Assembly (NCBI GenBank): GCA_934086185.1
Contig: CAKOHW010000001.1
Span: 62,001-126,000, forward strand
Direction of reading: 5' to 3'
Length of the DNA stretch: 64,000 nucleotides
From: an uncultured Bacilli bacterium
Lineage (GTDB): Bacteria > Bacillota_I > Bacilli_A > RF39 > UBA660
Shown here: positions 25,468 to 35,578 of the stretch, piece after piece
Position numbering within the stretch: the stretch's first letter is position 1
How the letters are laid out: each line of letters starts with the position of its first letter
Position numbers and translations under genes: made by a program
Notes under the pieces: model-generated
Told to the model about the DNA's origin: nothing
Database searches by the model: none
What the model saw: only the letters and a program-made list of their open reading frames with translations

Positions 25468-25699
25468 ATACTTTCTCCAAATTAATTATGTTACCTTTTA
25501 TTAATAACTCATCTTTTTCCATTTTTGTAATTAATAAATCATTGCCTTTTATATTTAATTTTAAATTATTAAATTTTAAACTTATATATGTATCTGTAAA
25601 TTTTATAATATCTTTATAATTATAAATATATATATAATTAGAATATAAAATAATGTAATATTCTTCTTTTTTTAAGTAATTTCTAAATATTTCTAACAT
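25460..25699 (-). CDS. yqfC: YqfC family sporulation protein
   Basis: A 79-residue, beta-rich protein of the YmxH/YqfC type: 'IIKFTDTYISLKFN', 'LNIKGNDLLITKME', 'ELLIKGNII'. It lies directly upstream of yqfD, its constant partner in endospore formers. The ribosome site is GGTGAATAATA. Confidence 0.75.
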   Translation of the reverse strand: MLEIFRNYLKKEEYYIILYSNYIYIYNYKDIIKFTDTYISLKFNNLKLNIKGNDLLITKMEKDELLIKGNIINLEKVYE

Positions 25700-25763
25700 T
25701 ATTATTCACCATTAAATTATATGAAATAAGTTATTATTTAACTATTAAATTTTAATATATTAA

Positions 25764-25797
25764 TTGTTTTTCTAGTTTAATCATGTTAATATATAAT
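25764..25797 (+). promoter_or_regulatory. Possible promoter of the sortase gene
   Basis: TTGTTT, a 17-base spacer, then TAATAT, with an overlapping TATAAT slightly downstream. Base composition is so AT-rich that chance matches are likely. Confidence 0.35.
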
Positions 25798-25824
25798 ATA
25801 TAAGAATAGAAAGTAAGTGATATA

Positions 25825-27456
25825 GTGAATAATATTTTAATTAAAATTAGTTCTAATTTACTTACTTTTTCATTAACTAAAAAAAATAATGAAGACTTGA
25901 ATAATACTAATATTATTAGTACTAAAGAATTATATTTTGATTTAGATTATATAAAAGATAATATAGAATTAGTAAGTAGTTTTTTAAATACTATAATAAT
26001 TAAAAATAATATTGATAAAGTTAGAATAGATAATATAATTATTGTGTGTTTAGTATTAGATTTAGTTAATAATAGTAATATTAAAAAAATACTTATTAGC
26101 GAAAATAAATCTATAAATTATGATATATTTTTAAAATTACTTAATAATCAAAATTTAGAATATTTAAATTGTTATGATATACCTCCTTTCTTATTTGAAA
26201 GATTAAATGTAAATAATACTAATTTAAAAATTGATGTTAGAAGTGAAATATTTTTCTTAAGTAAATTTATGGAAGATAATAAATTATATAAATATTCTGA
26301 TATATATTATAAAAAGAATATAGTTATTAATAGTAATTTTAATCCTCAAGAGTTAGAAGACTTTAAAACATTTATGAGAATAAATAATTGTTTAAAAGAA
26401 ATACATATTAAAAATTATACTAATGATTTAATTTATTCTATTATAGATATATTTAAAGAGAATAATATTAAAGATAAAATTATAGTATTTTATGAAAATA
26501 AAAATATAAATATTATAGTTAATTCTATAAATTATTTAAAAAATATTTATAAAGATTATTTAGAGAGTAATAATATAGATTTTAAAATTGTTTATTCTAA
26601 AGAATATAAAAGAAAAAATATGTTTAAACAAATAAATTTTGTTACTTTAAAATATATATGTTTTGTACTTATTAGTGGTGCTTTAGTATTTTCTGGATTT
26701 GATTTTTATAAAAATTATTCTGCTAAGAAGAAAGTTGATGATATAAATAATTCATTAACAGATATTTTAGATGATTTTGAATATACTGATGATACTGAAA
26801 CTAGTGATGTTGAATATATAGATACAGTAGAAAATGAACAAGCAAATAATATTAATTATAATAGTAATTATTTAGATTCTTATTATGCTACTTATTCTAA
26901 AATGTTTGAAGAATTATCAAATATTAATGATGAAACTGTTGGTTGGATAACTGTTAATAAAACTAAAGTTAATTATCCTGTTGTACAACATACTGATAAT
27001 AATTACTATTTGAAACATGATTTTAAAAAGAATAATAATGCTTATGGTTGGATTTTTATGGATTATAGAAATAATATATATAATATGAGTGATAATACTA
27101 TACTTTATGGACATAATTCTGTTAAAGATGCAATGATGTTTGGTTCTTTAAGATATACAACTAATGAATCTTGGTATAAAAATTCTGAAAATCAAATTAT
27201 TACGTTTAATACTAAAGTTAAAAATATGAAATGGAGAATATTTTCTATTTATAGAATACCTGTTACAAATGATTATTTATATGCTAACTTTGCTGATAGA
27301 AATGAATATCAAACTTTCTTAAATACTTTAAAAGGAAGAAGTATATATGATTTTGGAGTTGAAGTTAATAGTGATGATCATATATTAACTCTTTCTACTT
27401 GTGGAACAAGTGTTGCACAAAGAATGGTTATTCATGCAGTATTGATAAAAGAATAA
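25825..27456 (+). CDS. Class B sortase with large N-terminal cytoplasmic region
   Basis: The 543 residues divide into about 270 N-terminal residues of unknown fold (Asn/Ile-rich, beginning 'NNILIKISSNLLTFS'), one membrane segment near 275-295, an acidic linker, and a C-terminal sortase. Catalytic residues are visible: His in 'ILYGHNSVKDAMMFGSL', Cys in 'LTLSTCGTS', Arg in 'AQRMVIHAV'. Sortase B enzymes anchor NPxTG-like or pilin substrates to peptidoglycan. No adjacent gene shows a clear sorting signal. The start is a GTG with weak ribosome site AAGTAAGTGA. The N-terminal extension is unusual for a sortase. Confidence 0.85.
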   Translation: MNNILIKISSNLLTFSLTKKNNEDLNNTNIISTKELYFDLDYIKDNIELVSSFLNTIIIKNNIDKVRIDNIIIVCLVLDLVNNSNIKKILISENKSINYDIFLKLLNNQNLEYLNCYDIPPFLFERLNVNNTNLKIDVRSEIFFLSKFMEDNKLYKYSDIYYKKNIVINSNFNPQELEDFKTFMRINNCLKEIHIKNYTNDLIYSIIDIFKENNIKDKIIVFYENKNINIIVNSINYLKNIYKDYLESNNIDFKIVYSKEYKRKNMFKQINFVTLKYICFVLISGALVFSGFDFYKNYSAKKKVDDINNSLTDILDDFEYTDDTETSDVEYIDTVENEQANNINYNSNYLDSYYATYSKMFEELSNINDETVGWITVNKTKVNYPVVQHTDNNYYLKHDFKKNNNAYGWIFMDYRNNIYNMSDNTILYGHNSVKDAMMFGSLRYTTNESWYKNSENQIITFNTKVKNMKWRIFSIYRIPVTNDYLYANFADRNEYQTFLNTLKGRSIYDFGVEVNSDDHILTLSTCGTSVAQRMVIHAVLIKE

Positions 27457-27505
27457 AATGTGTTAATAATACTTACATGTTGCAAGTTATTAATAGCACA
27501 TTTTT
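27456..27505. terminator. Bidirectional terminator between sortase and spoIIP operon
   Basis: AAAATGTG-TTAATAA-ACTT pairs with AAGT-TATTAATA-GCACATTTTT across a nine-base loop, serving the convergent genes. Confidence 0.8.
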
Positions 27506-27827
27506 ATTTGAATAATTTTTCTAATACTTTGCCTACGTTTTTTAAGCCCTTGTTTAAAACTTTATCAATTCCGTCTGATATGTTATAACCTAAATTACTA
27601 AATGTATTTCTGTAGTTAGTATCATCTTCTATATATTTTTTTATATCTATATTATTACCGTTTTTTACATCACTTTCAAATTCTTTTCTCTTTTCTTCTG
27701 TTAAAATGCTTTTTTTACTTGCTATATTATAGTAACCTAAATTATCTAGTATATATAAAGATATATAAATAATGAAAGTTATCATTAAAACTTTTAAAAA
27801 ATAGTTTGGTTTCTTTTTTTCTTCCAT
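27504..27827 (-). CDS. Hypothetical single-pass membrane protein after spoIIP (YqxA position)
   Basis: A 107-residue protein with a basic N-terminus, a membrane segment at about 10-27, and a helical outer part with 'YRNTFSNLGYNISDGIDKVLNKG'. Sequence similarity is weak, but its place just after spoIIP, its size and its topology match yqxA (DUF3679) of Bacillus, so that is my tentative identity. Confidence 0.5.
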   Translation of the reverse strand: MEEKKKPNYFLKVLMITFIIYISLYILDNLGYYNIASKKSILTEEKRKEFESDVKNGNNIDIKKYIEDDTNYRNTFSNLGYNISDGIDKVLNKGLKNVGKVLEKLFK

Positions 27828-27842
27828 AATAATTTCCTTTCA

Positions 27843-28709
27843 TTAATTTTCATCTATATATTGTTTTATTGCTAGTGATAATACATCTATTGTGTTAGAT
27901 ATACTTGTAAATGTACTTTCTGGTCCACCAATTTCTATTAATACACAATTTTTATTGAAATCTTGATTATATTTATAGCCCCTTGTAAATATTCCTTTGC
28001 TAATTGATTTATTAATATTTTCTATATTTTTTATTAAAGTATTAACTACTTTTAGATTTTCACTGTAGTCATGTCCAGTACCTACTACAAACATTATTTT
28101 TGCATAATCTTTTCCATCAACAGTTATATTACTATATTTGTATTCTGGACTATCTCTATGTAAATCTATATATAAATCTAAATTATTTAATCCTAAATTT
28201 TCTAACCAATTTCTAGATACTGAGTAGGAATCATTATAATTATAACCTAATCTATTTAATTCTTCTTTCATATTACTTTCTTCTACAATAGCATTTATTC
28301 CTAAAGTATTTAATTTATCTTTTAATACATAAGCAGCTGTTAAAACTGTTGGAGTTAAATTATATGGCTCTAATGTTTTATATTCTTCTGTTTGATGAGT
28401 ATTGTAAATATATACTTTGGGATTACCATTAGTATTATTATATTCTTGTTTTTTTATTACTTTTTTATCTATTTTTATTTTGTCTAATTTATTTAAACTA
28501 ATATTTAATAAGTAGTTACCTTTTATATCTAAATCTATGTCATGTATTTTATTTAATGATGTATCACTAAAGTATTCAATTATTTTAGAGTTATGTAGAA
28601 AGTTTATTTTATTTAAAAAATAAGCACATAAAAAAGATATTGTAAGTAATTTTATTATTTTTGTTAATGTTCTTGTATTAACTTTTTTACTTTTAAATAT
28701 CTTTTTCAT
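27843..28709 (-). CDS. spoIIP: Stage II sporulation protein P (amidase/endopeptidase)
   Basis: The 288 residues have an N-terminal membrane anchor (about residues 13-32) and an Amidase_3-like domain. Metal-site features are 'VYIYNTHQTEEY' (His and Glu), 'LYIDLHRDS' and 'VLIEIGGPESTF'. SpoIIP cleaves peptidoglycan during engulfment together with SpoIID and SpoIIM, neither of which is in the window. The family's usual 'YIYHSH' reads 'YIYNTH' here. Probably an operon with the YqxA-like gene. Confidence 0.85.
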   Translation of the reverse strand: MKKIFKSKKVNTRTLTKIIKLLTISFLCAYFLNKINFLHNSKIIEYFSDTSLNKIHDIDLDIKGNYLLNISLNKLDKIKIDKKVIKKQEYNNTNGNPKVYIYNTHQTEEYKTLEPYNLTPTVLTAAYVLKDKLNTLGINAIVEESNMKEELNRLGYNYNDSYSVSRNWLENLGLNNLDLYIDLHRDSPEYKYSNITVDGKDYAKIMFVVGTGHDYSENLKVVNTLIKNIENINKSISKGIFTRGYKYNQDFNKNCVLIEIGGPESTFTSISNTIDVLSLAIKQYIDEN

Positions 28710-28764
28710 ATTATCACCATATATATATTAATATATATGATTTAAAAACATTGTTTATTTTTGT

Positions 28765-31700
28765 CTAGAATAAACTTAATTGACTTGATTCTGGTAAATC
28801 TTTAAGTATTCCTAAAAGTCTCATTTTTTCTATTGCCGATGTATTAACTTTTCCTCTATTTTGTAAGTCTTCTATACTTATATATTTACCTTTTTCTCTT
28901 TCAAGAGTAATTTGATTACAAACTTGTGCTCCTAAACCATCTAATGCTCTAAATGGCAATATTAAACTCTTATTATCTTCATCAACTAAGAAATATCTAC
29001 TATGTGATTTTTCTATATTAATATTTTTAAATGTAAAACCTCTCGCAGTCATTTCTAGACAAACATTTAATACATCTAAAGTATTACTTTCTTTATTTGT
29101 GATATCGTAACCTTTTGCTTGTAATTCTTCTATTTTTGCTCGTATTGCTGTTTCTCCTTTTATCATTGAATCTACATCAAAATCATCACATCTTATTGAG
29201 AAATAAGCTGCATAATACCATAATGGATGATGTACTTTAAAGTATGCGATTCTAAATGCACTTATTACATATGCTGCAGCATGGGCTTTAGGGAACATGT
29301 ATTTTATTTTTCTACATGAATCTATAAACCACTCTTCTATTCCTGCATCACGCATTTCTTTGTCCCACATTTTCCAAGTTTCTGGATCTTTACTAGCTTT
29401 TCCTTTTCTTACAAATTCCATTATTTTAAATGCTTTTTTGGGTTCTAATCCATGATACATTAAGTAAACCATTATATCGTCACGACATCCTATAACATCT
29501 TTGAAATCTACAATATTATTTCTAATAAGTTCTTGTGCATTTCCAAGCCATACATCTGTTCCGTGTGACAAACCAGATATTTTTATCAATTCTGAAAATG
29601 TTGTTGGTTTTGTGTCCATAAGCATTCCGATTACGAATTTTGTACCAAATTCTGGTACTCCTAGTGTTCCAGTTTGACACATTATTCTTTCGCTATCAAC
29701 ACCTAATGGCTCTGGTGATGAAAATATTCCCATAGTTGCTTTATCATCTAACGGTACTTTTGTAACATCCATTCCAGATAAATCTTGTAACATTCTTAAT
29801 ACAGTTGGATCATCGTGTCCAAGAATATCTAGTTTTAATACATCTTGATCTATTGCATGGTAATCAAAGTGTGTAGTTCTCCAAGCACTTTCTGGATCAT
29901 CGGCAGGGAATTGGAATGGTGTAAAATCGAATACATCCATGTAACCAGGTATAACAACTATGCCTCCTGGGTGTTGTCCTGTGGTTCTTTTAATTCCTGT
30001 ACATCCCATTGCTAATCTTTCTATTTCAACATTTCTTAGATTTATTCCTTTATCTTCACAATAGCCTTTAACGAATCCAAATGCTGTTTTTTCGGCTACA
30101 GTTCCTATTGTTCCTGCTCTATATACATTGTCTACACCGAATAATACTTTTGTATATTCATGTGCACTTGCTTGATTATCTCCTGAAAAGTTAAGATCGA
30201 TATCTGGAACTTTGTCAGCGTTAAATCCTAAGAAAGTAGCGAATGGCATATCTTGTCCTTCTTTACTAAATGGTATATGACAATTAGGACATTCTTTATC
30301 TGGTAAATCATATCCACTTGAATATTCACTACCCAAACTTCTTCCATCATCAAATGTAAATATACTTTTTTTACATTCATGGCATATGTAATGTGCTGGT
30401 AATGGATTTACTTCAGTTATACCCATCATTGTTGCGACAAATGAAGATCCTACACTACCACGTGAACCAACTAAGTAGCCATCATCATTTGAATGTTTAA
30501 CAAGTTTTTGGGCAATTAAATAAATAACGTCAAAGCCTCCACCTATTATTCCACCTAAACTTTTTTTAGTTTCTTTATTTAATTCTTCATCAGTTAATTC
30601 ATTATTTTTTTCTTTAATACTCTCTTTTGTGATTTCAAAAACTTTATCGTAACCTTCTTTAATAATTTTACTCAAAGTTTCATAAAATTTGTCTTCAAAA
30701 TCATTTTCATTTAAATCTGGAAATTCTAATTTAACTAAATTTTTTATTAGTGCTAATATTCCGTCTCCATATAGCTCTTGAGCAATTCTACTTTCAATAT
30801 TTCTAGGAAGTGGATTTCCATATAAACTATATGCTTTATCATAAACTAAGTTATAAACTTCAGTTCTTGAATCACCCATTTTTGGAGAGAACGGTATACC
30901 ACCTGTTTCAATTATTACTTCTATTATTTCAACACTATCCGCTATTTTTTTAGGATTATCAATAACTAATTCATGTGCTAAATCTTCTCCTAAAAATTTA
31001 AAATCTTCTAACATTTCATTAGTTGTTCTAAAATGGTTTTCTGGTATATGTGTAATATTCGTTCTGCTTAATGGATGTCTTCCACCTCCAGGTACTTTTT
31101 GGTTAATAATTATCTCTCTATATATTTTGTCTTCTCTATTTAAATAATGTACATCTCCTGTTGCTATAATAATTTTACCTTGGTCTTTTGTACACTCTAT
31201 TATTTTTTTGATATTTTCTTCTAGTTCAAATTCATTTAAGAAATCTCCTTGATCGATTAAATGTGTATAACAATCTTTAGGTTGTACTTCTACATAATCA
31301 TAGAAATCTATTAAAGAACGTAGTTCATCATCACCTTTATTTCTTGCTTCTATGAATACTTCAGATTCATAACAACCACTACCAATTAATAAACCATCTC
31401 TTAATTCTTCTATTTTACTTCTTAAAATTCTTGGTGTCTTATATAGATATGTAGTATTTGCATAACTTATTATTTTAAATAGATTTTTTAAACCAGTTTT
31501 ATTTTGAACAAGTATATTTATATGATATGTTCTACCATATTTATGAATTTCTTTTTGACTTACAAGATTATTTAATTCATTAACATTTTTAAATTGTCTG
31601 CTTCTTAATTTATTAATCATTTTAGCAAGTACATATGCTGTCCCTTCAGCATCGTAGTCTGCTCTATGATGAGCTGTTTCATCCCATGGTACATCATATC

Positions 31701-33300
31701 TTTTTACTAATGCAGATAAACCATGTTTAGAATATTCTGGATCTAATGCACGAGACAATTCTAATGTATCAATTACACAATTAGTAAATTCTCCTAGGTT
31801 ATATTTTTCATAACACATTTTTAAGAATGCTGTATCGAATTTTGCGTTATGTGCTACCATTGGATAATCTTTAAACCATTCGATAAATCTTTTAACAACA
31901 GTTTCTTCATCATCTTTACCTTTTAACATATCGTCTGTGATATTAGTAACTTCAATTATTTTATATGGTAAAGGTCTTTTTGGATCTATCAATTCATCAA
32001 ATCTATCAATTATTTCACCATTTTTTATTAAAACTGCTCCGATTTCAATAATAGAGTCTGCTCCACCGGCATTAAAACCAGTTGTTTCTAAATCGAATAC
32101 ACAATATGTAGTTTCTAATAAGTCTTTATCTATAGGTCTTGTTACAATTCTTATTGTGTCATCAACCATTGTTAATTCACAACCATAAATTGCTTTGAAT
32201 TTATCTTTTTCTTCTTTTCCCTTATTATAATCTGTTACGAAATGATATACTTCTGGAAAAGATTGTGCTCCATTATGGTCTGTTATGCCTATTGCTTTAT
32301 GTCCCCATTTTGTAGCAGTTTTAAGTAGACTTTTAGCACTTGCGCATCCATCCATTTGACTCATCATTGTATGTGCATGAAGTTCGATACGTTTTTCTTC
32401 GCTTTCATCTTTAACAGAAACATCTTTACTTGGAATTTCTTCCATATCTCTTATATTTAAAACCATATCATGGGCGAATTGATCATTTTTTACATATCCT
32501 CTAATTTTATACCAATTACCAGTTGTTATTGATTTAGTTATTTTTTTAAATTCATCTTCATCTTTTGAAAATATCTTTGCTAAAATACTATCTGTTTTAT
32601 CACTTACTTTTAGAGTTAATATTTTAAAATTACTTTTAGTAGATTCAAATATATCTATTCCAAATACATATGCTTCTACAGTTATATTATTATCTTCACC
32701 AATAATAGTATCTATTGTACTTATTTTACTTTTTATAGTTTCCCCCATTATTACTGTATTTTTAGTTTCTTCAGTTTTTACTATTTCTACTTTAGTTTCT
32801 TTTATTTCTTTTTTTACTTCTGCTTTTAATTCTTCATTATAAATACAATTTATTGTTAGATTACCAATTCCTAATTTTTCTAATTCTGCTAATATTTTTT
32901 TACTTTCTTTTTTTAGAAGTTCTTCTTCTACATTACTTATTACTTCTATATTTATAACATTATTATCAACAGTTATTTTATTATTAATAATACTTGATAA
33001 TGCTGGTGAAACTTTAATTAATTCAGTTAAAAAATATTTAAAATAACTTATAATATCTTCATTTGTTATGTTATTATTTTTAAAATAAATATTTATTGTT
33101 GATACATTATCTATACCTTTTTTTGATATATTAATTAAGTTCATTGCATCTTCTACATTTATAGTTTTATCATTTTCTATAAATACACTCCAAGAGGAAT
33201 TTAATTTATTTATAGAAACTTTTATTATTTTAGAAGACTTAAATAGTCCAATATCTGGAAAATTTATTTTGTTTAAAAATCTAGTTAACTTCTCATCCAT
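28765..33300 (-). CDS. polC: DNA polymerase III alpha subunit, PolC type
   Basis: The 1511-residue replicative polymerase of low-GC Gram-positives. In order: an N-terminal domain and OB fold ('EAYVFGIDIFE'), PHP domain ('RIELHAHTMMSQMDG'), an inserted 3'-5' exonuclease ('VFDLETTGFNAGG', 'VAHNAKFDTAFL', 'HHRADYDAEG'), a zinc site ('ICHECKKS ... CPNCH'), the catalytic palm ('VPDIDLNFSGD') and the C-terminal helix-hairpin-helix part with 'FPKAHAAAYV'. Slightly longer than the Bacillus enzyme. All exonuclease acidic residues are present. Confidence 0.97.
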   Translation of the reverse strand: MDEKLTRFLNKINFPDIGLFKSSKIIKVSINKLNSSWSVFIENDKTINVEDAMNLINISKKGIDNVSTINIYFKNNNITNEDIISYFKYFLTELIKVSPALSSIINNKITVDNNVINIEVISNVEEELLKKESKKILAELEKLGIGNLTINCIYNEELKAEVKKEIKETKVEIVKTEETKNTVIMGETIKSKISTIDTIIGEDNNITVEAYVFGIDIFESTKSNFKILTLKVSDKTDSILAKIFSKDEDEFKKITKSITTGNWYKIRGYVKNDQFAHDMVLNIRDMEEIPSKDVSVKDESEEKRIELHAHTMMSQMDGCASAKSLLKTATKWGHKAIGITDHNGAQSFPEVYHFVTDYNKGKEEKDKFKAIYGCELTMVDDTIRIVTRPIDKDLLETTYCVFDLETTGFNAGGADSIIEIGAVLIKNGEIIDRFDELIDPKRPLPYKIIEVTNITDDMLKGKDDEETVVKRFIEWFKDYPMVAHNAKFDTAFLKMCYEKYNLGEFTNCVIDTLELSRALDPEYSKHGLSALVKRYDVPWDETAHHRADYDAEGTAYVLAKMINKLRSRQFKNVNELNNLVSQKEIHKYGRTYHINILVQNKTGLKNLFKIISYANTTYLYKTPRILRSKIEELRDGLLIGSGCYESEVFIEARNKGDDELRSLIDFYDYVEVQPKDCYTHLIDQGDFLNEFELEENIKKIIECTKDQGKIIIATGDVHYLNREDKIYREIIINQKVPGGGRHPLSRTNITHIPENHFRTTNEMLEDFKFLGEDLAHELVIDNPKKIADSVEIIEVIIETGGIPFSPKMGDSRTEVYNLVYDKAYSLYGNPLPRNIESRIAQELYGDGILALIKNLVKLEFPDLNENDFEDKFYETLSKIIKEGYDKVFEITKESIKEKNNELTDEELNKETKKSLGGIIGGGFDVIYLIAQKLVKHSNDDGYLVGSRGSVGSSFVATMMGITEVNPLPAHYICHECKKSIFTFDDGRSLGSEYSSGYDLPDKECPNCHIPFSKEGQDMPFATFLGFNADKVPDIDLNFSGDNQASAHEYTKVLFGVDNVYRAGTIGTVAEKTAFGFVKGYCEDKGINLRNVEIERLAMGCTGIKRTTGQHPGGIVVIPGYMDVFDFTPFQFPADDPESAWRTTHFDYHAIDQDVLKLDILGHDDPTVLRMLQDLSGMDVTKVPLDDKATMGIFSSPEPLGVDSERIMCQTGTLGVPEFGTKFVIGMLMDTKPTTFSELIKISGLSHGTDVWLGNAQELIRNNIVDFKDVIGCRDDIMVYLMYHGLEPKKAFKIMEFVRKGKASKDPETWKMWDKEMRDAGIEEWFIDSCRKIKYMFPKAHAAAYVISAFRIAYFKVHHPLWYYAAYFSIRCDDFDVDSMIKGETAIRAKIEELQAKGYDITNKESNTLDVLNVCLEMTARGFTFKNINIEKSHSRYFLVDEDNKSLILPFRALDGLGAQVCNQITLEREKGKYISIEDLQNRGKVNTSAIEKMRLLGILKDLPESSQLSLF

Positions 33301-33719
33301 AATTGCCTCACTTATTCCACTTAATATATTATATCAAATAAGATTGAAGTAACAAAGATATAAATTAATTTTTAAATGAAAAAACAACACTAAGTATTAT
33401 GTTGTCCTTTCAAGTATTCGTGTATTATTTACGAATATTTTGTAGACAATTGCTGTCTACGTTATTATTATGATTAGTTTTATTAAATTTATACATATTT
33501 TTATATTTTAAAATATTTATTATACTAATATTGTTTTTAACTGTATATCAATTTTTTTATTAAATATTTAAACATGAAAAAAACAACATAATATATTTAT
33601 ATTTATTTGTTATTCTTTTCATAATCTAAAAATATTAGATAATCATTAAATAACAATTAGTTAGTTAATGAATTATTTGTAGATATTATCTTATCTACAT
33701 TAGTATTATGTACTAAATA
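33301..33719. other. Noncoding stretch between polC and the DGR reverse transcriptase
   Basis: No gene is visible in these 419 bases. On the minus strand a terminator-like hairpin lies at 33379-33406 (ACAACA / TGTTGT then T6), preceded by two perfect small stems: TATTCGT/ACGAATA at 33415-33437 and GTAGACA/TGTCTAC at 33442-33460. The motif AAAACAACA occurs twice (about 33380 and 33586). It probably holds the end of the DGR transcript and the polC promoter. Confidence 0.5.
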
Positions 33720-34853
33720 TTAGTAATTATACTTTCTCTCTAAATCTGTTTTTAAATTTGTATTACTCATTTTTAAGTAACCTTTATAACTACCAGAACT
33801 TCTTAAATATTTTTCATAGTCATATAAATAAAGATTATCTAATTTTTTATTAATTCTTCTAATAGTTTTATTATTATACCTTATAAGCAATTTATTATTT
33901 TTATCAATTTTAAATACATAGCCTAAAAAACTAATGCCATTATTTAATTTATATATATTAGATTTAGCATTTGTAGATAGTTTTAATTCATTTATCTTTT
34001 TTTCTATTAATTTAAAATTTTCTTTTAATTTTTCTTTATCTGTATCTATAATTAATAAATCATCCATATACCTAATATAATATTTATATTTTAATTCATC
34101 TTTAATAAAGTGATCTACATCATTTAAATAAAATATTGCTAGTATTTGACTTGTCATATTTCCTATTGGTAAGCCTTTATTATATTCATATAATGGAATT
34201 TCATTAATTGTTTTTATTTTTTTAGTTTTTTCATTATCACTTATGTTTAGACTTTTTATATAATTTATTTTTTCTTTTTTTAGAAATTCTATTCTTTCAT
34301 TAACATATTTTTCATTAGTAGAATTAATAATTATTTTTAATAGACTTAATGCTTTTTTATCTTTTATATATTTTTTTATTTTTTTGAATATGATTTCGTG
34401 ATCAATATTATAAAAGTATTTTTTTATATCAATTTTTAATATATATATATCTTTATTTAAATATTTTAATTTATTTATATATTCTATAAATTTTTTAAAA
34501 GCGTAACTACTTCCTTTATTAATTCTGGTTGCAACATTAGTATCAATTAATTTACTTTCAAGGCATGGTAAAAGTATATATTTACTTACTAAGTGATTTA
34601 CCAATTTATCAGGAATATTTTCACTCATTATTATTCTATATTTTGGATCTCTTATCATAAATATTCTATAATAACTAAATTTATACTCGCCTTTATAAAG
34701 TTTTGTTAAAATATTAAAAATGTTAGTGTTTAAATTCAATCTAAAATTATAAACTGCCTCTTTATTTTTACAATTTCTTTTTATTTTATGAAACATATTT
34801 AAAGCATGTTCATAAACTAATATTTCATTATATATATTATCAATTCTTTTCAT
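33720..34853 (-). CDS. DGR-type reverse transcriptase
   Basis: A 377-residue reverse transcriptase. Motifs: 'YILKIDIKKYFYNI' (catalytic Asp near 142), 'KGLPIGNMTSQILAIFYLN' (the G-N-x-T-S-Q box at 231-236 typical of DGR enzymes), 'YYIRYMDDLLII' with the YMDD box at 262-265, and 'GISFLGYVF'. There is no maturase, HNH or retron-type extension. It copies the TR RNA with adenine-specific errors, and the cDNA replaces the VR of the target. Its start overlaps the avd-like gene by 14 bases, so the two are co-translated. It is the last gene of the cassette. Confidence 0.93.
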   Translation of the reverse strand: MKRIDNIYNEILVYEHALNMFHKIKRNCKNKEAVYNFRLNLNTNIFNILTKLYKGEYKFSYYRIFMIRDPKYRIIMSENIPDKLVNHLVSKYILLPCLESKLIDTNVATRINKGSSYAFKKFIEYINKLKYLNKDIYILKIDIKKYFYNIDHEIIFKKIKKYIKDKKALSLLKIIINSTNEKYVNERIEFLKKEKINYIKSLNISDNEKTKKIKTINEIPLYEYNKGLPIGNMTSQILAIFYLNDVDHFIKDELKYKYYIRYMDDLLIIDTDKEKLKENFKLIEKKINELKLSTNAKSNIYKLNNGISFLGYVFKIDKNNKLLIRYNNKTIRRINKKLDNLYLYDYEKYLRSSGSYKGYLKMSNTNLKTDLERKYNY

Positions 34854-35187
34854 CTTTATAATCTAAACTATATATAATATTTCTAATTTCACCTAACATT
34901 TTTACGCATGATAAAAATCTTTTCTTTATTATTAATTTTTTTGTAAAAATCACTTCTAAATAAAAGTCTATCATCATAATATTTGATTTTATATCATTAA
35001 TATATTTTTGTCTAATGTTTCCTTTATTAATACTAACTTTTGTAGTATTTTTTATCATTTCATAATATTCGTCTATTATTTTTGTTCTTAATTGTTTTTC
35101 ATTTTTAGGAAAAGATGGCACTATATATTGTTCAAAATATACTAGGAATGCTTTTTCTTTGCCTAATACTATAAATTTATCATTCAT
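34840..35187 (-). CDS. avd: Accessory variability determinant (Avd-like) protein
   Basis: A 115-residue, basic, all-helical protein beginning 'MNDKFIVLGKEKAFLVYFEQY'. Size, four-helix pattern and position directly before the reverse transcriptase fit Avd, the pentameric four-helix-bundle partner that binds the reverse transcriptase and the TR RNA. Sequence similarity among Avd proteins is low, so the call relies mostly on context. The C-terminal helix 'SCVKMLGEIRNIIYSLDY' fits the family. Confidence 0.8.
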   Translation of the reverse strand: MNDKFIVLGKEKAFLVYFEQYIVPSFPKNEKQLRTKIIDEYYEMIKNTTKVSINKGNIRQKYINDIKSNIMMIDFYLEVIFTKKLIIKKRFLSCVKMLGEIRNIIYSLDYKDEKN

Positions 35188-35215
35188 ACTTCTCTCTTTC
35201 TATTCTTTGAATAGT

Positions 35216-35246
35216 ATAGTAACAAATTTATAATAATTTTTGTCAA
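35216..35246 (-). promoter_or_regulatory. Possible promoter of avd and the reverse transcriptase
   Basis: On the minus strand, -35 TTGACA, then TACTAT after 19 bases (or TATACT after 22). The spacing is longer than ideal. It lies downstream of the TR-transcript terminator, consistent with avd-RT being expressed separately from TR RNA. Confidence 0.4.
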
Positions 35247-35394
35247 ACTTTGTCGATAATATGCTTTTTTGCGTTTAAAAGATTAAAATTCGAATCATAA
35301 TTAATGTATATTTGAATTTTCGACACAAAAATATGTATTTTTAGAATAATGTATATTAATAACTTTAAATCTACAAATTAAAAACTACGTCAAA

Positions 35395-35466
35395 TAAAAA
35401 AGATTACAATTTATAATAAATGTCTTTTCACAATAATATTACTAGCACATTTATATTTTGTAATCT
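35395..35466 (-). terminator. Terminator of the TR transcript
   Basis: On the minus strand, AGATTACAA pairs with TTGTAATCT, with a second stem inside (AAATGT / ACATTT), followed by TTTTTTATTT. It lies 113 bases after the TR and ahead of avd, so it should end the TR RNA before the protein genes. Confidence 0.75.
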
Positions 35467-35578
35467 AATATTTAGGTTTTAGCCAAGGAATTTTGCTTGT
35501 TTCAGGTAGGCATCTCTCCAGCATAGCACATAAGTGTTATGAGATAGCCATTAAATATTTGAAAATATTTCTTGAAAT

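Noticed and set aside
33415..33460. CRISPR-like small palindromes after the reverse transcriptase
   Set aside because: The two stems differ in sequence and are not repeated with spacers; no CRISPR array is present in the window.
33720..34853. Group II intron or retron reverse transcriptase
   Set aside because: No maturase or HNH part, no intron RNA domains nearby, no msr-msd-like structure. The adenine-specific TR/VR pair and the Avd-like gene fit a DGR instead.
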